Below are positions 23,865 through 31,741 of a stretch of DNA of 64,000 nucleotides, piece by piece. The translations under genes were made by a program, and so were the position numbers. The DNA comes from G020353115 sp964640125 (GTDB taxonomy: Bacteria > Bacteroidota > Bacteroidia > Bacteroidales > VadinHA17): the NCBI GenBank assembly GCA_964640125.1, contig CAZXGG010000005.1:1-64000 (forward strand), in the 5' to 3' direction. The notes below the pieces were generated by a model. It did not search any database. It worked only from the letters and a program-made list of their open reading frames with translations, and was not told the origin of the DNA. How positions within the stretch are numbered: the first letter of the stretch is position 1; each line of letters starts with the position of its first letter.

Positions 23865-24785
23865 ATGCACAGCATCATTCTAAAATCAACCCTTCTACTA
23901 CTTTGGTTACAGTTAACAAACCACCAATGTGTTGGCAATCGATTTACCAGTGGAGGCTTTGAGGAAGATACCCTTATCGGACCTTCTGAAGGAGCACTGG
24001 TGATTGTTGGTGGGGCTATGAAGGATTCTACCATTACCCTGACATTTATTGAATTGGCAGGAGGAATGGATGCCCCGATGGTTGTAATACCTACAGCCAG
24101 CGGACAGGAGGATCCTGACCCTGAAAGGGTAACTCGCTTTCTTACACGCCTGGGTGCAACCAATGTCAGGATGGTTCATACGACAGATCCCACTATGGCT
24201 GACACAGAAGAATTCGTAAAACCGATCAGGGAAGCCCGTGGAGTCTGGTTTGGCGGTGGCAGACAATGGAGAATTGTGGATGCCTACGGAGGAACACTCG
24301 CTGAAACAGAATTCCGAAAGGTGCTTGAGCGCGGGGGTGTGATCGGAGGAAGCTCTGCCGGTGCAACCATTCAGGGAAGCTATCTGGCAAGGGGTGATAC
24401 CAAAGCAAACACCATCATGATGGGGGATCATGAAAGAGGATTTAACTACCTGAAAAAATCAGCCATTGATCAGCACCTGTTAAAACGAAACCGTCAATTC
24501 GATCTGATCGAAATCATTGAGGCTCATCCCGATCTGCTGGGAATCGGTTTGGACGAAAACACAGCCATTGTGGTACAGGGAAACACCATGGAAGTCATCG
24601 GACAAAGCTACGTTGCCATATTCGATTATACCCTCTGGGAACAAAATCTTAGGGATGACACAGACCCATTGTTAGAAAATGGGTGTAAATTCTTCCTGCT
24701 TGCACCCGGTGATAAATACGATCTCTACCGCAGGAAGGCAATCCATCTGGTTGGCACTGATCGGGGGGTTCCTGCCAGGGAATAG
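23865..24785 (+). CDS. Exported cyanophycinase-type peptidase (S51)
   Basis: This 306-residue peptidase S51 member has a predicted N-terminal signal peptide. The catalytic serine is in GGVIGGSSAGATIQG, FGGGRQWRIVDAY precedes it, and GIGLDENTAIVV follows. Cyanophycinases cleave multi-Arg-poly-Asp (cyanophycin) to Asp-Arg dipeptides. The signal peptide suggests use of external polymer or a related beta-aspartyl peptide, since no cyanophycin synthetase is in the window. Confidence 0.87.
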   Translation: MHSIILKSTLLLLWLQLTNHQCVGNRFTSGGFEEDTLIGPSEGALVIVGGAMKDSTITLTFIELAGGMDAPMVVIPTASGQEDPDPERVTRFLTRLGATNVRMVHTTDPTMADTEEFVKPIREARGVWFGGGRQWRIVDAYGGTLAETEFRKVLERGGVIGGSSAGATIQGSYLARGDTKANTIMMGDHERGFNYLKKSAIDQHLLKRNRQFDLIEIIEAHPDLLGIGLDENTAIVVQGNTMEVIGQSYVAIFDYTLWEQNLRDDTDPLLENGCKFFLLAPGDKYDLYRRKAIHLVGTDRGVPARE

Positions 24786-24811
24786 TAGGTTTTAACCTGT
24801 TAACCATTAAC

Positions 24812-26770
24812 TTACCTTATCGTTTCCAGAAATTCGAACCAGGTTTTATACCTGTTTTTCTGGTTTTCCAATCCCTTTATTCCATGTCCCTGCCCTTCAT
24901 ATTCGACCAACTTAAATTCCTTGCCATATTTGGCCAGACTGTCAGCCATCTGCCGGCTACCCTCAATCGGTACCCTGCTGTCGTTTGTCCCATGAGTGAG
25001 CAACAGCTTGCCCTTCGATTTATCTGCATGATACAGTGGTGATCTGTCATTCAATTTTTCAACTTCAGTCTCCGGATCTCCGGCTTCCAAAACAACCCAA
25101 TCCGGGATATTGCAATGTTCATAAAAATGGATGATGTCTGAAAATCCGGCATGGCTGATTCCAAAACCCCAATCGAAATGTGCTTTATTGCCGTTTATTT
25201 CACCGGGGAAAGTCAGAAGCCTCATGGTAGCATATCCTCCATGGCTGGCTCCGAAAACACCGATTCGTGAAGGAGGGATTCCAAGCCTCTTCGAGATATA
25301 TTGCCCTGCACAAATGATATCAATGATTTCATTCCCGCCAAGGTCTTTATCATTCAGGGAGGAAAACTCCCTTCCAAAACCATCACATCCCCTGGGCGAA
25401 GGACTCAAAACGTATATGCCAGCCTCTGCCAGGATCTGGATCTGTGTACTGAAATGGTTTCCTCCTCCATAAAACGACTCGATCATGACCATTGCTTCTT
25501 CTTCCGGCAGGGGATTTTCCGGTGTATATAAAAAAGCATGCAGCATCCTGGTTCCCCCTGTGTCCGGATCGGTGTCAAAAGTTGGGTAATCTATTTTTTC
25601 TACCGTTGCATGGGTTATCTTGTTCCTGTACTCTTCCGGAAGTTCGAGAACCGGTGTAAAATTGAATCGGTTGGGAGTCACCTCCAGTTCATCAATCCTG
25701 AAAAACTGACTGGCCGAAGTACCGGAAACAAGCAGCCTGTTCTCCTCGGAATCATACATGCCAAGATGCCTGTCAATCTTTTGCTGATTGACAATCGTTC
25801 CCGTTTCCGGTTCAATCAGAAACATCTCATTCTCAATCGGATTACTGACGACAGCAAAAATGTATTTTTTCCCTTCTATGGTTATCATTTCATAAGAGGT
25901 TAGATCCATGCTGAAGTCGGTAAGTACTTTCGACTCCATTGTCCTGATATTACATGAATAGAGGTTATAAAATCCGTTTTCATTGGAGAAATATATAAAT
26001 TCCTCATTGTTAAGCCACTCCTTGTATGGGTCAGGAAAATCTCTGGGTATTTCAGAATTTGTAAGCAGTGTCCATTTTCCGGTATTGAATTCAACATAGA
26101 CCAGGTTGCCATAGGTCCGGTCAGCATGTTTCAAGACATTACAAACAATTCCTTTCCCTTCCGGCTGCCAGCTGATATCGGTCCAGGTAAACCGGTACTC
26201 CGGATTATCCCGTATGATGGTTTTTTCTTCCATGGTCGTAAGATCAAGTATCCTCAGTTCACCAAGCCTGTTTTCCATATGACCCAGCCGGGTAACAAAG
26301 GCGATCTTATCCTGGTTCTTGTTCCACCGTGCCCCAAAAATGTAGGGAACGTCAGTGAGCTTTTCTACTGATTTATCTTCAGGATTTAACCGGTATAAAT
26401 TGAGTATTTCGTCATTCACCTCATCTCCCACCCAGTAAAGGAAACCATCCGTTTTTCTGAATCTCATTCCCCATGCGTTCCGTGTCGAAAAGTCTATACC
26501 TGATATGATTTCCCCATTTTCCAGGTTGAAATCTCCGTCCAGATCAACCTGTTTTAACATAGTAATGGAATCCTGATGAAAATAGTACAGTTTCCCGGCG
26601 TCATAATATGGAGAAAAACCACTGTATGGGAATCCTTCAAAATAGGGTGTAAGGTCAATCTCTCTCCCCTTGAACATAACCGCATTGGCGTTGTCAGTTG
26701 GAGCTGAAGTACAGCTGGTTACAAGGACTGCAATGCACAGGACGGTGTTTAATGGCGTGTCTTTTTTCAT
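24812..26770 (-). CDS. S9-family (prolyl oligopeptidase) lipoprotein peptidase
   Basis: This 652-residue protein has a type II signal sequence (CIAVLVTSC), a seven-bladed propeller region (about residues 50-390) and a C-terminal alpha/beta hydrolase domain. The nucleophile is in GVFGASHGGYATM, the acid in GTNDSRVP and the histidine in EGQGHGIKG. Such enzymes cut short proline-containing or other peptides; here it would be anchored in the envelope. It is convergent with the cyanophycinase gene, with 26 bases between them. Confidence 0.87.
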   Translation of the reverse strand: MKKDTPLNTVLCIAVLVTSCTSAPTDNANAVMFKGREIDLTPYFEGFPYSGFSPYYDAGKLYYFHQDSITMLKQVDLDGDFNLENGEIISGIDFSTRNAWGMRFRKTDGFLYWVGDEVNDEILNLYRLNPEDKSVEKLTDVPYIFGARWNKNQDKIAFVTRLGHMENRLGELRILDLTTMEEKTIIRDNPEYRFTWTDISWQPEGKGIVCNVLKHADRTYGNLVYVEFNTGKWTLLTNSEIPRDFPDPYKEWLNNEEFIYFSNENGFYNLYSCNIRTMESKVLTDFSMDLTSYEMITIEGKKYIFAVVSNPIENEMFLIEPETGTIVNQQKIDRHLGMYDSEENRLLVSGTSASQFFRIDELEVTPNRFNFTPVLELPEEYRNKITHATVEKIDYPTFDTDPDTGGTRMLHAFLYTPENPLPEEEAMVMIESFYGGGNHFSTQIQILAEAGIYVLSPSPRGCDGFGREFSSLNDKDLGGNEIIDIICAGQYISKRLGIPPSRIGVFGASHGGYATMRLLTFPGEINGNKAHFDWGFGISHAGFSDIIHFYEHCNIPDWVVLEAGDPETEVEKLNDRSPLYHADKSKGKLLLTHGTNDSRVPIEGSRQMADSLAKYGKEFKLVEYEGQGHGIKGLENQKNRYKTWFEFLETIR

Positions 26771-26935
26771 TTCTGTAAGGTCTTGTATTATCTTTTTTAA
26801 ATCTACTAAATATTTCTAAGATTAAAGTTCCTTTTTCTACCTTTAACCCGTTCAACAGGACCCATGACCGATCATAGCAACGATACCAAAACGCATCCAA
26901 CCAACAAAAAGCAGAACACCATAAGAAAAGCAACG

Positions 26936-27574
26936 ATGGAAAATTTCAAATCCATTATCTGGGACTGGAACGGTACACTGCTGGACGATGTGGATATATG
27001 CATAGAATCCATCAATTTCTCTCTTGGTAAAAGGGATCTGCCACTGCTTACAAAGAAAAAATACCAGGAGATCTTTACCTTTCCCGTGGTTGAATACTAT
27101 GAGAAAGCCGGATTTGATTTTTCAAAAAACTCGTTTAATGAATTGTCGCATGAATTCATAGGACACTATCTCGAGAAACTGAAGGGGGCAAATCTCCATC
27201 AGGATGTGGAGGATATCCTCTTTGAATTTGATAAAAAGGGGTACCGTCAATTCATTCTCTCCGCGATGGAACAGACAACCCTGGTGGATTCAGTCAGGCG
27301 CTTCAACATTGAGAAGTATTTCAGTAAAATCCAGGGAACCGGCGACATCTATGCTTACGGTAAACTGCACAATGCAAAAATCCTGATGGAAACATCCGGG
27401 CAGGATCCTGCCACCACCTGCCTGATCGGTGATACCCTTCACGACCTTGAAGTAGCAAAACAGCTCAAATGCCATTGCCTGTTAATATCCTCCGGACATC
27501 AGTCTCACGCACGGCTCAAAAAAAAATACCACCGGGTGGCACATTCGATTAAAGAGGTGTTCGCCTTTTGCTAA
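26936..27574 (+). CDS. HAD-superfamily phosphatase (phosphoglycolate-phosphatase-like)
   Basis: This 212-residue HAD protein has motif I in WDWNGTLLDD (nucleophile Asp and acid Asp), a helical cap, motif II serine in ILSAMEQ, and motif IV LIGDTLHDLEVAK. The sequence resembles phosphoglycolate phosphatase (Gph)-type enzymes; the substrate is unproven. The ATG at 26936 is chosen over 26864 because the first 24 residues of the longer frame are polar and not conserved-looking. Confidence 0.82.
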   Translation: MENFKSIIWDWNGTLLDDVDICIESINFSLGKRDLPLLTKKKYQEIFTFPVVEYYEKAGFDFSKNSFNELSHEFIGHYLEKLKGANLHQDVEDILFEFDKKGYRQFILSAMEQTTLVDSVRRFNIEKYFSKIQGTGDIYAYGKLHNAKILMETSGQDPATTCLIGDTLHDLEVAKQLKCHCLLISSGHQSHARLKKKYHRVAHSIKEVFAFC

Positions 27575-27722
27575 TCGCTTTCAGGTAAGTGATACTACAC
27601 TCTATCCGGGAAACCAGAATAATAATTTGTGCGGAAATTACACCCAATGATTTTTGGCACCAATTTTGTACAACTATTTACAACAGGCAATCTTAACATA
27701 TACTTGAAGAATTTTTCAGGGC

Positions 27723-27753
27723 AGCCAGGTGAATAACCTGGCTTTATTTTTTT
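27723..27753 (+). terminator. Rho-independent terminator downstream of the HAD gene
   Basis: An 8-bp perfect stem (AGCCAGGT / ACCTGGCT) with a GAATA loop is followed by TTATTTTTTT. It lies 149 bases after the HAD stop, just before the convergent trpS end. The stretch 27575-27722 between shows no frame or motif. Confidence 0.75.
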
Positions 27754-27759
27754 ATCCGT

Positions 27760-28752
27760 TTAGACAAAGGGTTTGAACCCGATGATTTCACGTACTTCCC
27801 TGAGTGTTTTTGAGGCACTTTCCCGGGCTTTTTCAGCTCCTTCACGGACTACCCTGGCAAGATAGGATTCGTCTTTGTAGATTGCAATGATCTTTTCACG
27901 GATGGGTGCAGTAAATGTTATAATGTCTTCAGCTAACTGCTTTTTCATCTCTCCATACTGTATTTCACACCGGTTATATTGATCAGTAAAATGGGTCAGT
28001 GTATCGGTATCAGAGATGACCTCCATCAGGGTAAAAAGATTCTGTACCGGTTCACTCATTTTCTGGTTCTCTTTTGCAGGTCCCTTATCGGTAACCGCCT
28101 TCATCACCTTTCTTCTGATCGATTCCGGTTCTTCTGCGAGAAAAATCCCATTCCCTTCCGATTTACCCATTTTACCGGTTCCATCCAGACCCGGAATTTT
28201 TATCAATGCCTCCCCAAAATTATAGGGTGACGGTTCAGGAAAATAATCCACCTTATACATGTGATTAAACCGCTTTGTAAACTTTCTTGTCATTTCAAGA
28301 TTCTGTTCCTGGTCTTTGCCCACAGGCACCTTGGCGGCTTTATGAATAATAATATCTGCAGCCATCAATACTGGATAGGTCAATAAACCTGCATTCACAT
28401 TATCAGGCTGTAACCTGACCTTCTCCTTGAACGTAGTTGTTCGTTCAAGCTCTCCGATGTAGGCAATCATATTCATCAACAAATACAATTCTGTAACCTG
28501 CGGAAGGTCACTCTGCAGGTATACCGTAGCAATTTCGGGATCAATACCACATGCAAGGTACTCTGACAAGACTTGCCGGACGTTATCGTGCAGATTTTCA
28601 GGTGTGGGATGGGTCGTCAGAGAATGAAAATCTGCAATGAAGAAGAAGCACTGATTTTCCGTCTGCATTTTAACAAAATTTCGGATCGCTCCAAAGTAAT
28701 TTCCCAGGTGAAGATTCCCTGTTGATCGTATGCCGCTGACTACAATATCCAT
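27760..28752 (-). CDS. trpS: Tryptophan--tRNA ligase
   Basis: This 330-residue class I synthetase charges tRNA-Trp. It has the HIGH-type motif in GNLHLGNYFGAI, the TrpRS residues around LQPDNVNAGLLTYPVLMAADI, and the KMSKS-type loop GKMGKSEGN. Length and order are normal. It is divergent from rbfA. Confidence 0.95.
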   Translation of the reverse strand: MDIVVSGIRSTGNLHLGNYFGAIRNFVKMQTENQCFFFIADFHSLTTHPTPENLHDNVRQVLSEYLACGIDPEIATVYLQSDLPQVTELYLLMNMIAYIGELERTTTFKEKVRLQPDNVNAGLLTYPVLMAADIIIHKAAKVPVGKDQEQNLEMTRKFTKRFNHMYKVDYFPEPSPYNFGEALIKIPGLDGTGKMGKSEGNGIFLAEEPESIRRKVMKAVTDKGPAKENQKMSEPVQNLFTLMEVISDTDTLTHFTDQYNRCEIQYGEMKKQLAEDIITFTAPIREKIIAIYKDESYLARVVREGAEKARESASKTLREVREIIGFKPFV

Positions 28753-28894
28753 AAGATGGAAACGTTAGGTTGTATGACCGATGTAGAGCTTCCCCTGTAT
28801 GGGCAGTGCTCATTTCAGTGCAAAGCTAAAAAATTTCTTAAAACCCCCGATAAAGTATTACCTTTACTCCCTCTATCTGATTTTTATCGTAACC

Positions 28895-29233
28895 ATGGAA
28901 TCAACGCGGCAAAAAAAGGTAGCCAGGCTCGTACAGAAAGAGTTAGGAAATTATTTTCAACAAGGATCTTCTTCGCTTTCGCCGGGAAGGATTATCACGG
29001 TCACGGTGGTCAGGATCAGCCCCGACCTCTCTCTTGCAAAAGTCTATCTCAGCATTTTCCCGTCGGACAATATAACGAAGGTTCTTCAAACCATTTTGAA
29101 TAATCGAAAGGTCATCCGCCATGAACTGGGGAAAAAAATCAGGCATCAACTCCGTGTTGTTCCTGAACTGGCCTTTTTCGTGGATGACACCCTGGACTAT
29201 GTTGATAACATTGAAGAATTATTAAAAAAGTAA
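28895..29233 (+). CDS. rbfA: Ribosome-binding factor A
   Basis: This 112-residue KH-like protein is needed for 16S rRNA 5'-end maturation and 30S assembly. The match runs from RQKKVARLVQKELGNYF through PDLSLAKVYLSIFP to RVVPELAFFVDDTLDYVDNIEELLKK. The ATG at 28895 fits the usual RbfA start; the longer in-frame extension to 28799 is not conserved. Confidence 0.93.
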   Translation: MESTRQKKVARLVQKELGNYFQQGSSSLSPGRIITVTVVRISPDLSLAKVYLSIFPSDNITKVLQTILNNRKVIRHELGKKIRHQLRVVPELAFFVDDTLDYVDNIEELLKK

Positions 29234-29290
29234 GAACAAACATCGTAAATAAAATAGATGCGCTAAAAAGCATTTTAATTCAGCCTTAGC

Positions 29291-29326
29291 CTTCTTCGTC
29301 TGCCGAAGCCTTGGCGAAGGCAGAAG
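29291..29326. repeat. Nested palindrome downstream of rbfA
   Basis: CTGCC-GAA-GCC-TT-GGC-GAA-GGCAG (29300-29323) forms a stem with a symmetric internal loop, extended by CTTCT/AGAAG. It lies between rbfA and the methyltransferase gene. It has no T-run, so it is not a classic terminator, and it may be a dispersed palindromic repeat. Confidence 0.5.
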
Positions 29327-29337
29327 CTTTATTATTC

Positions 29338-30147
29338 ATGCAATACGATCCCATAAAAAAGAGACTTGGTAACATCGTTAACCGCTCTGTGGTTAGCCGC
29401 AGACTCTTTTATAAACTCCTGGATATCCTGTTGCTGCGAGCCTGGTATATCAAACGGGAAATTCGCTATTTCAAACACAAAACCGGAAATGAAGCAGATA
29501 TCCTTGATGCCGGCGCCGGATTCGGACAATATAGCTATTTCATGTCGTCCCTCTCTAAAAACTGGAGAATAACGGCAGTAGAATTAAAATCCGAAGAGGT
29601 TGATGCATGTAACCGGTTTTTTTCAACAGTTCAGCACCCCCAGCGTACTTTTTTCGAAGAGGCCAATTTGCTGACCTACAGGAAACAAGAGGGGTTTGAT
29701 CTGATCCTTTCGGTTGATGTAATGGAGCATATTCTTGAAGATGACCGGGTGTTCGAAAATTTTTGCTTCTCTCTGAAACCGGGTGGACTACTACTCATCT
29801 CAACTCCATCCGATCAGGGAGGATCAAACGTACAGAATGAACTCGATGAATCGTTTATCGATGAACACGTAAGGGACGGTTATAACAGGGATGAAATAAC
29901 CCGAAAACTCCGGAAGGCAGGATTTTCAAAGATTGATACATACTATTCATACGGCCGGTATGGAACACGATCGTGGAAATTATCCATGAAATATCCCATT
30001 CTCATGTTAAATAAATCCATCGTTTTCTTCTTTATTCTTCCCCTTTACTACTTGCTAACATTACCATTATCACTCTGTTTTAATCTAATCGATGTTAATA
30101 AAAAACAACAAACTGGTACGGGATTGATTGTAAAAGCTTGGAAATAA
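29338..30147 (+). CDS. Class I SAM-dependent methyltransferase
   Basis: This 269-residue protein has a Rossmann methyltransferase core: ILDAGAGFGQYSYFMSS (motif I), the LILSVDVMEHILEDDRVFENF block and LKPGGLLLISTPSDQGG. A hydrophobic C-terminal segment (about residues 222-255) could sit in the membrane. The ATG at 29338 follows the palindrome; the TTG start at 29311 lies inside it and is less likely. The substrate is unknown; a lipid or cell-envelope role is suggested only by the hydrophobic end. Confidence 0.82.
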   Translation: MQYDPIKKRLGNIVNRSVVSRRLFYKLLDILLLRAWYIKREIRYFKHKTGNEADILDAGAGFGQYSYFMSSLSKNWRITAVELKSEEVDACNRFFSTVQHPQRTFFEEANLLTYRKQEGFDLILSVDVMEHILEDDRVFENFCFSLKPGGLLLISTPSDQGGSNVQNELDESFIDEHVRDGYNRDEITRKLRKAGFSKIDTYYSYGRYGTRSWKLSMKYPILMLNKSIVFFFILPLYYLLTLPLSLCFNLIDVNKKQQTGTGLIVKAWK

Positions 30148-30158
30148 TTTTACTTTTG
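30128..30158 (+). promoter_or_regulatory. Promoter for the tRNA-like RNA
   Basis: TTG at 30128-30130, 20 bases, then TACTTTTG at 30151-30158 match the Bacteroidota promoter consensus apart from the first -33 base. Predicted transcription starts near 30165, 17 bases before the RNA stem. The -33 element lies within the end of the methyltransferase gene. Confidence 0.6.
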
Positions 30159-30181
30159 GCGAAATTTTACACTCTTTTATT

Positions 30182-30266
30182 GGAAAGTCTCTGTAGTTTA
30201 ATGACAGAACGCCTTGTCCAGACCGGACAGGGTAGTGCCGGTTAAAGTCCTGGTCAGAGACTTTCC
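30182..30266 (+). ncRNA. tRNA-like structured RNA with a 12-bp acceptor-type stem
   Basis: GGAAAGTCTCTG (30182-30193) pairs perfectly with CAGAGACTTTCC (30255-30266). Inside, three arms can form in cloverleaf order. First is a D-like arm GTTT/GAAC (30196-30199 with 30207-30210), whose GTAGTTTAATGACAGAAC closely resembles bacterial tRNA-Gly D-arms. Second is an 8-bp arm (30212-30219 with 30225-30232, one G-U) with a 5-base loop. Third is a T-like arm GCCGG (30237-30241) with CC(T)GGT (30249-30254, one bulged T, one G-U) and a 7-base loop TTAAAGT. Several invariant tRNA bases are missing: no U33, no G18-G19, no TTC in the T-loop. So it is a degenerate tRNA, a tRNA mimic, or an unrelated RNA. 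A consensus promoter precedes it. Confidence 0.55.
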
Positions 30267-30308
30267 TCTTATTTTTATACCTTTACGGAAAGGATTAAAA
30301 ATCAGGCT

Positions 30309-31532
30309 TTGAACTTCCCTTTCTATATCGCCAGAAGGTATCTGTTTGCGAAAAAAACCAGGCATGCAATCAATATTATTTCAGGTATTTCTGTCGGTGG
30401 TGTGACCATTGGTACAATGGCTCTGATCATTATCCTGTCGGCTTTTAATGGACTGGATAACCTGGTTCGCTCCCTGTTCAGCACGTTTGATCCGGATTTG
30501 AAAATAACCGTCGCCGAAGGCAAGACGTTTTCATCGGAACATGAAAACATAACAAAACTGAAAGAGCATGAGGGAATTCTGTATCTGTCAGAAGTCATTG
30601 AAGAAAATGCACTTCTTCGCTATGGCGAAAAACAGTACATCGCAACAATCAAGGGTGTGGGTGATGATTTTGTTAAAATGAGTGGGATCGACAGCATGAT
30701 TTATGATGGAGAATTTCTCCTGAAAGACCAGAAAAATAGCTATGCAATCGTTGGACAGGGAATTGCCAGTACCCTGTCAATGGGGCTGAATTTCATTACA
30801 CCAATTCAGATTTATGTCCCAAAAAGGACGAAAAATGTCATCCTGACACCGGATAAAGCATTCAACAGGAAGTATATATTTCCTTCCGGCATTTTTGCAA
30901 TTCAACAGGATTTCGATTCAAAATACATTATTGTTCCTATCGATTTTGCCCGCGAATTGCTGGACTATACAGTGGAACTGAGTTCCATTGAATTAAAAAT
31001 TGATCCTTCGTATAATCAGGACCGGGTACAGAAAGAGCTGCAGACACTCCTGGGCAATGAATTCGAAGTAAAGAACCGGTACGAGCAGCAGGAATTTGTG
31101 TACAAGATCATGCAATCTGAAAAATGGGCCATTTTCCTGATACTCACCTTTATACTGATCATTGCATCGTTTAATATCATCGGGTCACTCTCCATGCTCA
31201 TCATTGAAAAGAAAAAGGATATTGAAACCCTTCGTAATCTCGGTGCCAACCTGAAATTAATCCGAAAGATCTTTCTGCTGGAAGGATGGATGATATCAAT
31301 ATTGGGGGCTATCTCCGGCTTGATCCTGGGAAGCATCATCTGTACGTTGCAGCAACAATTCGGACTGGTAAAGATCCAGGGTGGAGAATCCTTTGTTATA
31401 GACACCTACCCGGTAAGCATGGAAATCCCGGATTTCCTGTTCGTATTTTTGACCGTTCTTCTGATCGGGTACCTCGCAGCCTGGTATCCGGTGCGGTATA
31501 TTACGCGAAAGTTCATACTGGCATACCGGTAA
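30309..31532 (+). CDS. FtsX/LolE-type ABC transporter permease
   Basis: This 407-residue permease has one N-terminal helix (about residues 22-48, IISGISVGGVTIGTMALIIILSAFNG), a large periplasmic MacB-type domain, and three C-terminal helices (about 275-400) with the FtsX signature EKKKDIETLRNLGANLKLIRKIFLLEGW. This is the LolC/E-like arrangement used for lipoprotein release. The start is TTG at 30309: the family begins NFPFYIARRYLFAKK and no ATG is available. No ATPase partner is adjacent. Confidence 0.88.
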   Translation: MNFPFYIARRYLFAKKTRHAINIISGISVGGVTIGTMALIIILSAFNGLDNLVRSLFSTFDPDLKITVAEGKTFSSEHENITKLKEHEGILYLSEVIEENALLRYGEKQYIATIKGVGDDFVKMSGIDSMIYDGEFLLKDQKNSYAIVGQGIASTLSMGLNFITPIQIYVPKRTKNVILTPDKAFNRKYIFPSGIFAIQQDFDSKYIIVPIDFARELLDYTVELSSIELKIDPSYNQDRVQKELQTLLGNEFEVKNRYEQQEFVYKIMQSEKWAIFLILTFILIIASFNIIGSLSMLIIEKKKDIETLRNLGANLKLIRKIFLLEGWMISILGAISGLILGSIICTLQQQFGLVKIQGGESFVIDTYPVSMEIPDFLFVFLTVLLIGYLAAWYPVRYITRKFILAYR

Positions 31533-31651
31533 TGTTAATAACCATCGAATTTTGTTGATTTACACCCTTGATTTGGGTTTATCTAAATCATTATATTTAT
31601 ACCGGGCTTTTTTAAACGTGCCGTAAACGACAGCAAACAAGTGAAAGAGGG

Positions 31652-31659
31652 TAAATTTG
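31652..31659 (+). promoter_or_regulatory. -7 promoter element for the adhesin gene
   Basis: TAAATTTG is a full TAnnTTTG match, 82 bases before the adhesin start. A small inverted repeat, GATAAC/GTTATC (31700-31718), lies in the leader and could affect translation. Confidence 0.4.
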
Positions 31660-31741
31660 TACAGTGCAACTATTCTTTTACTGGAGTAGTCTTTAATGAG
31701 ATAACATTGTCAGTTATCCCTCAACAACAGGTACAGTAGCG

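Noticed and set aside
30187..30261. Functional tRNA-Val (anticodon GAC) at this site
   Set aside because: The nominal anticodon lies in a loop without U33, the arm is 8 bp, and D- and T-loop invariants are missing; listed as tRNA-like RNA instead.
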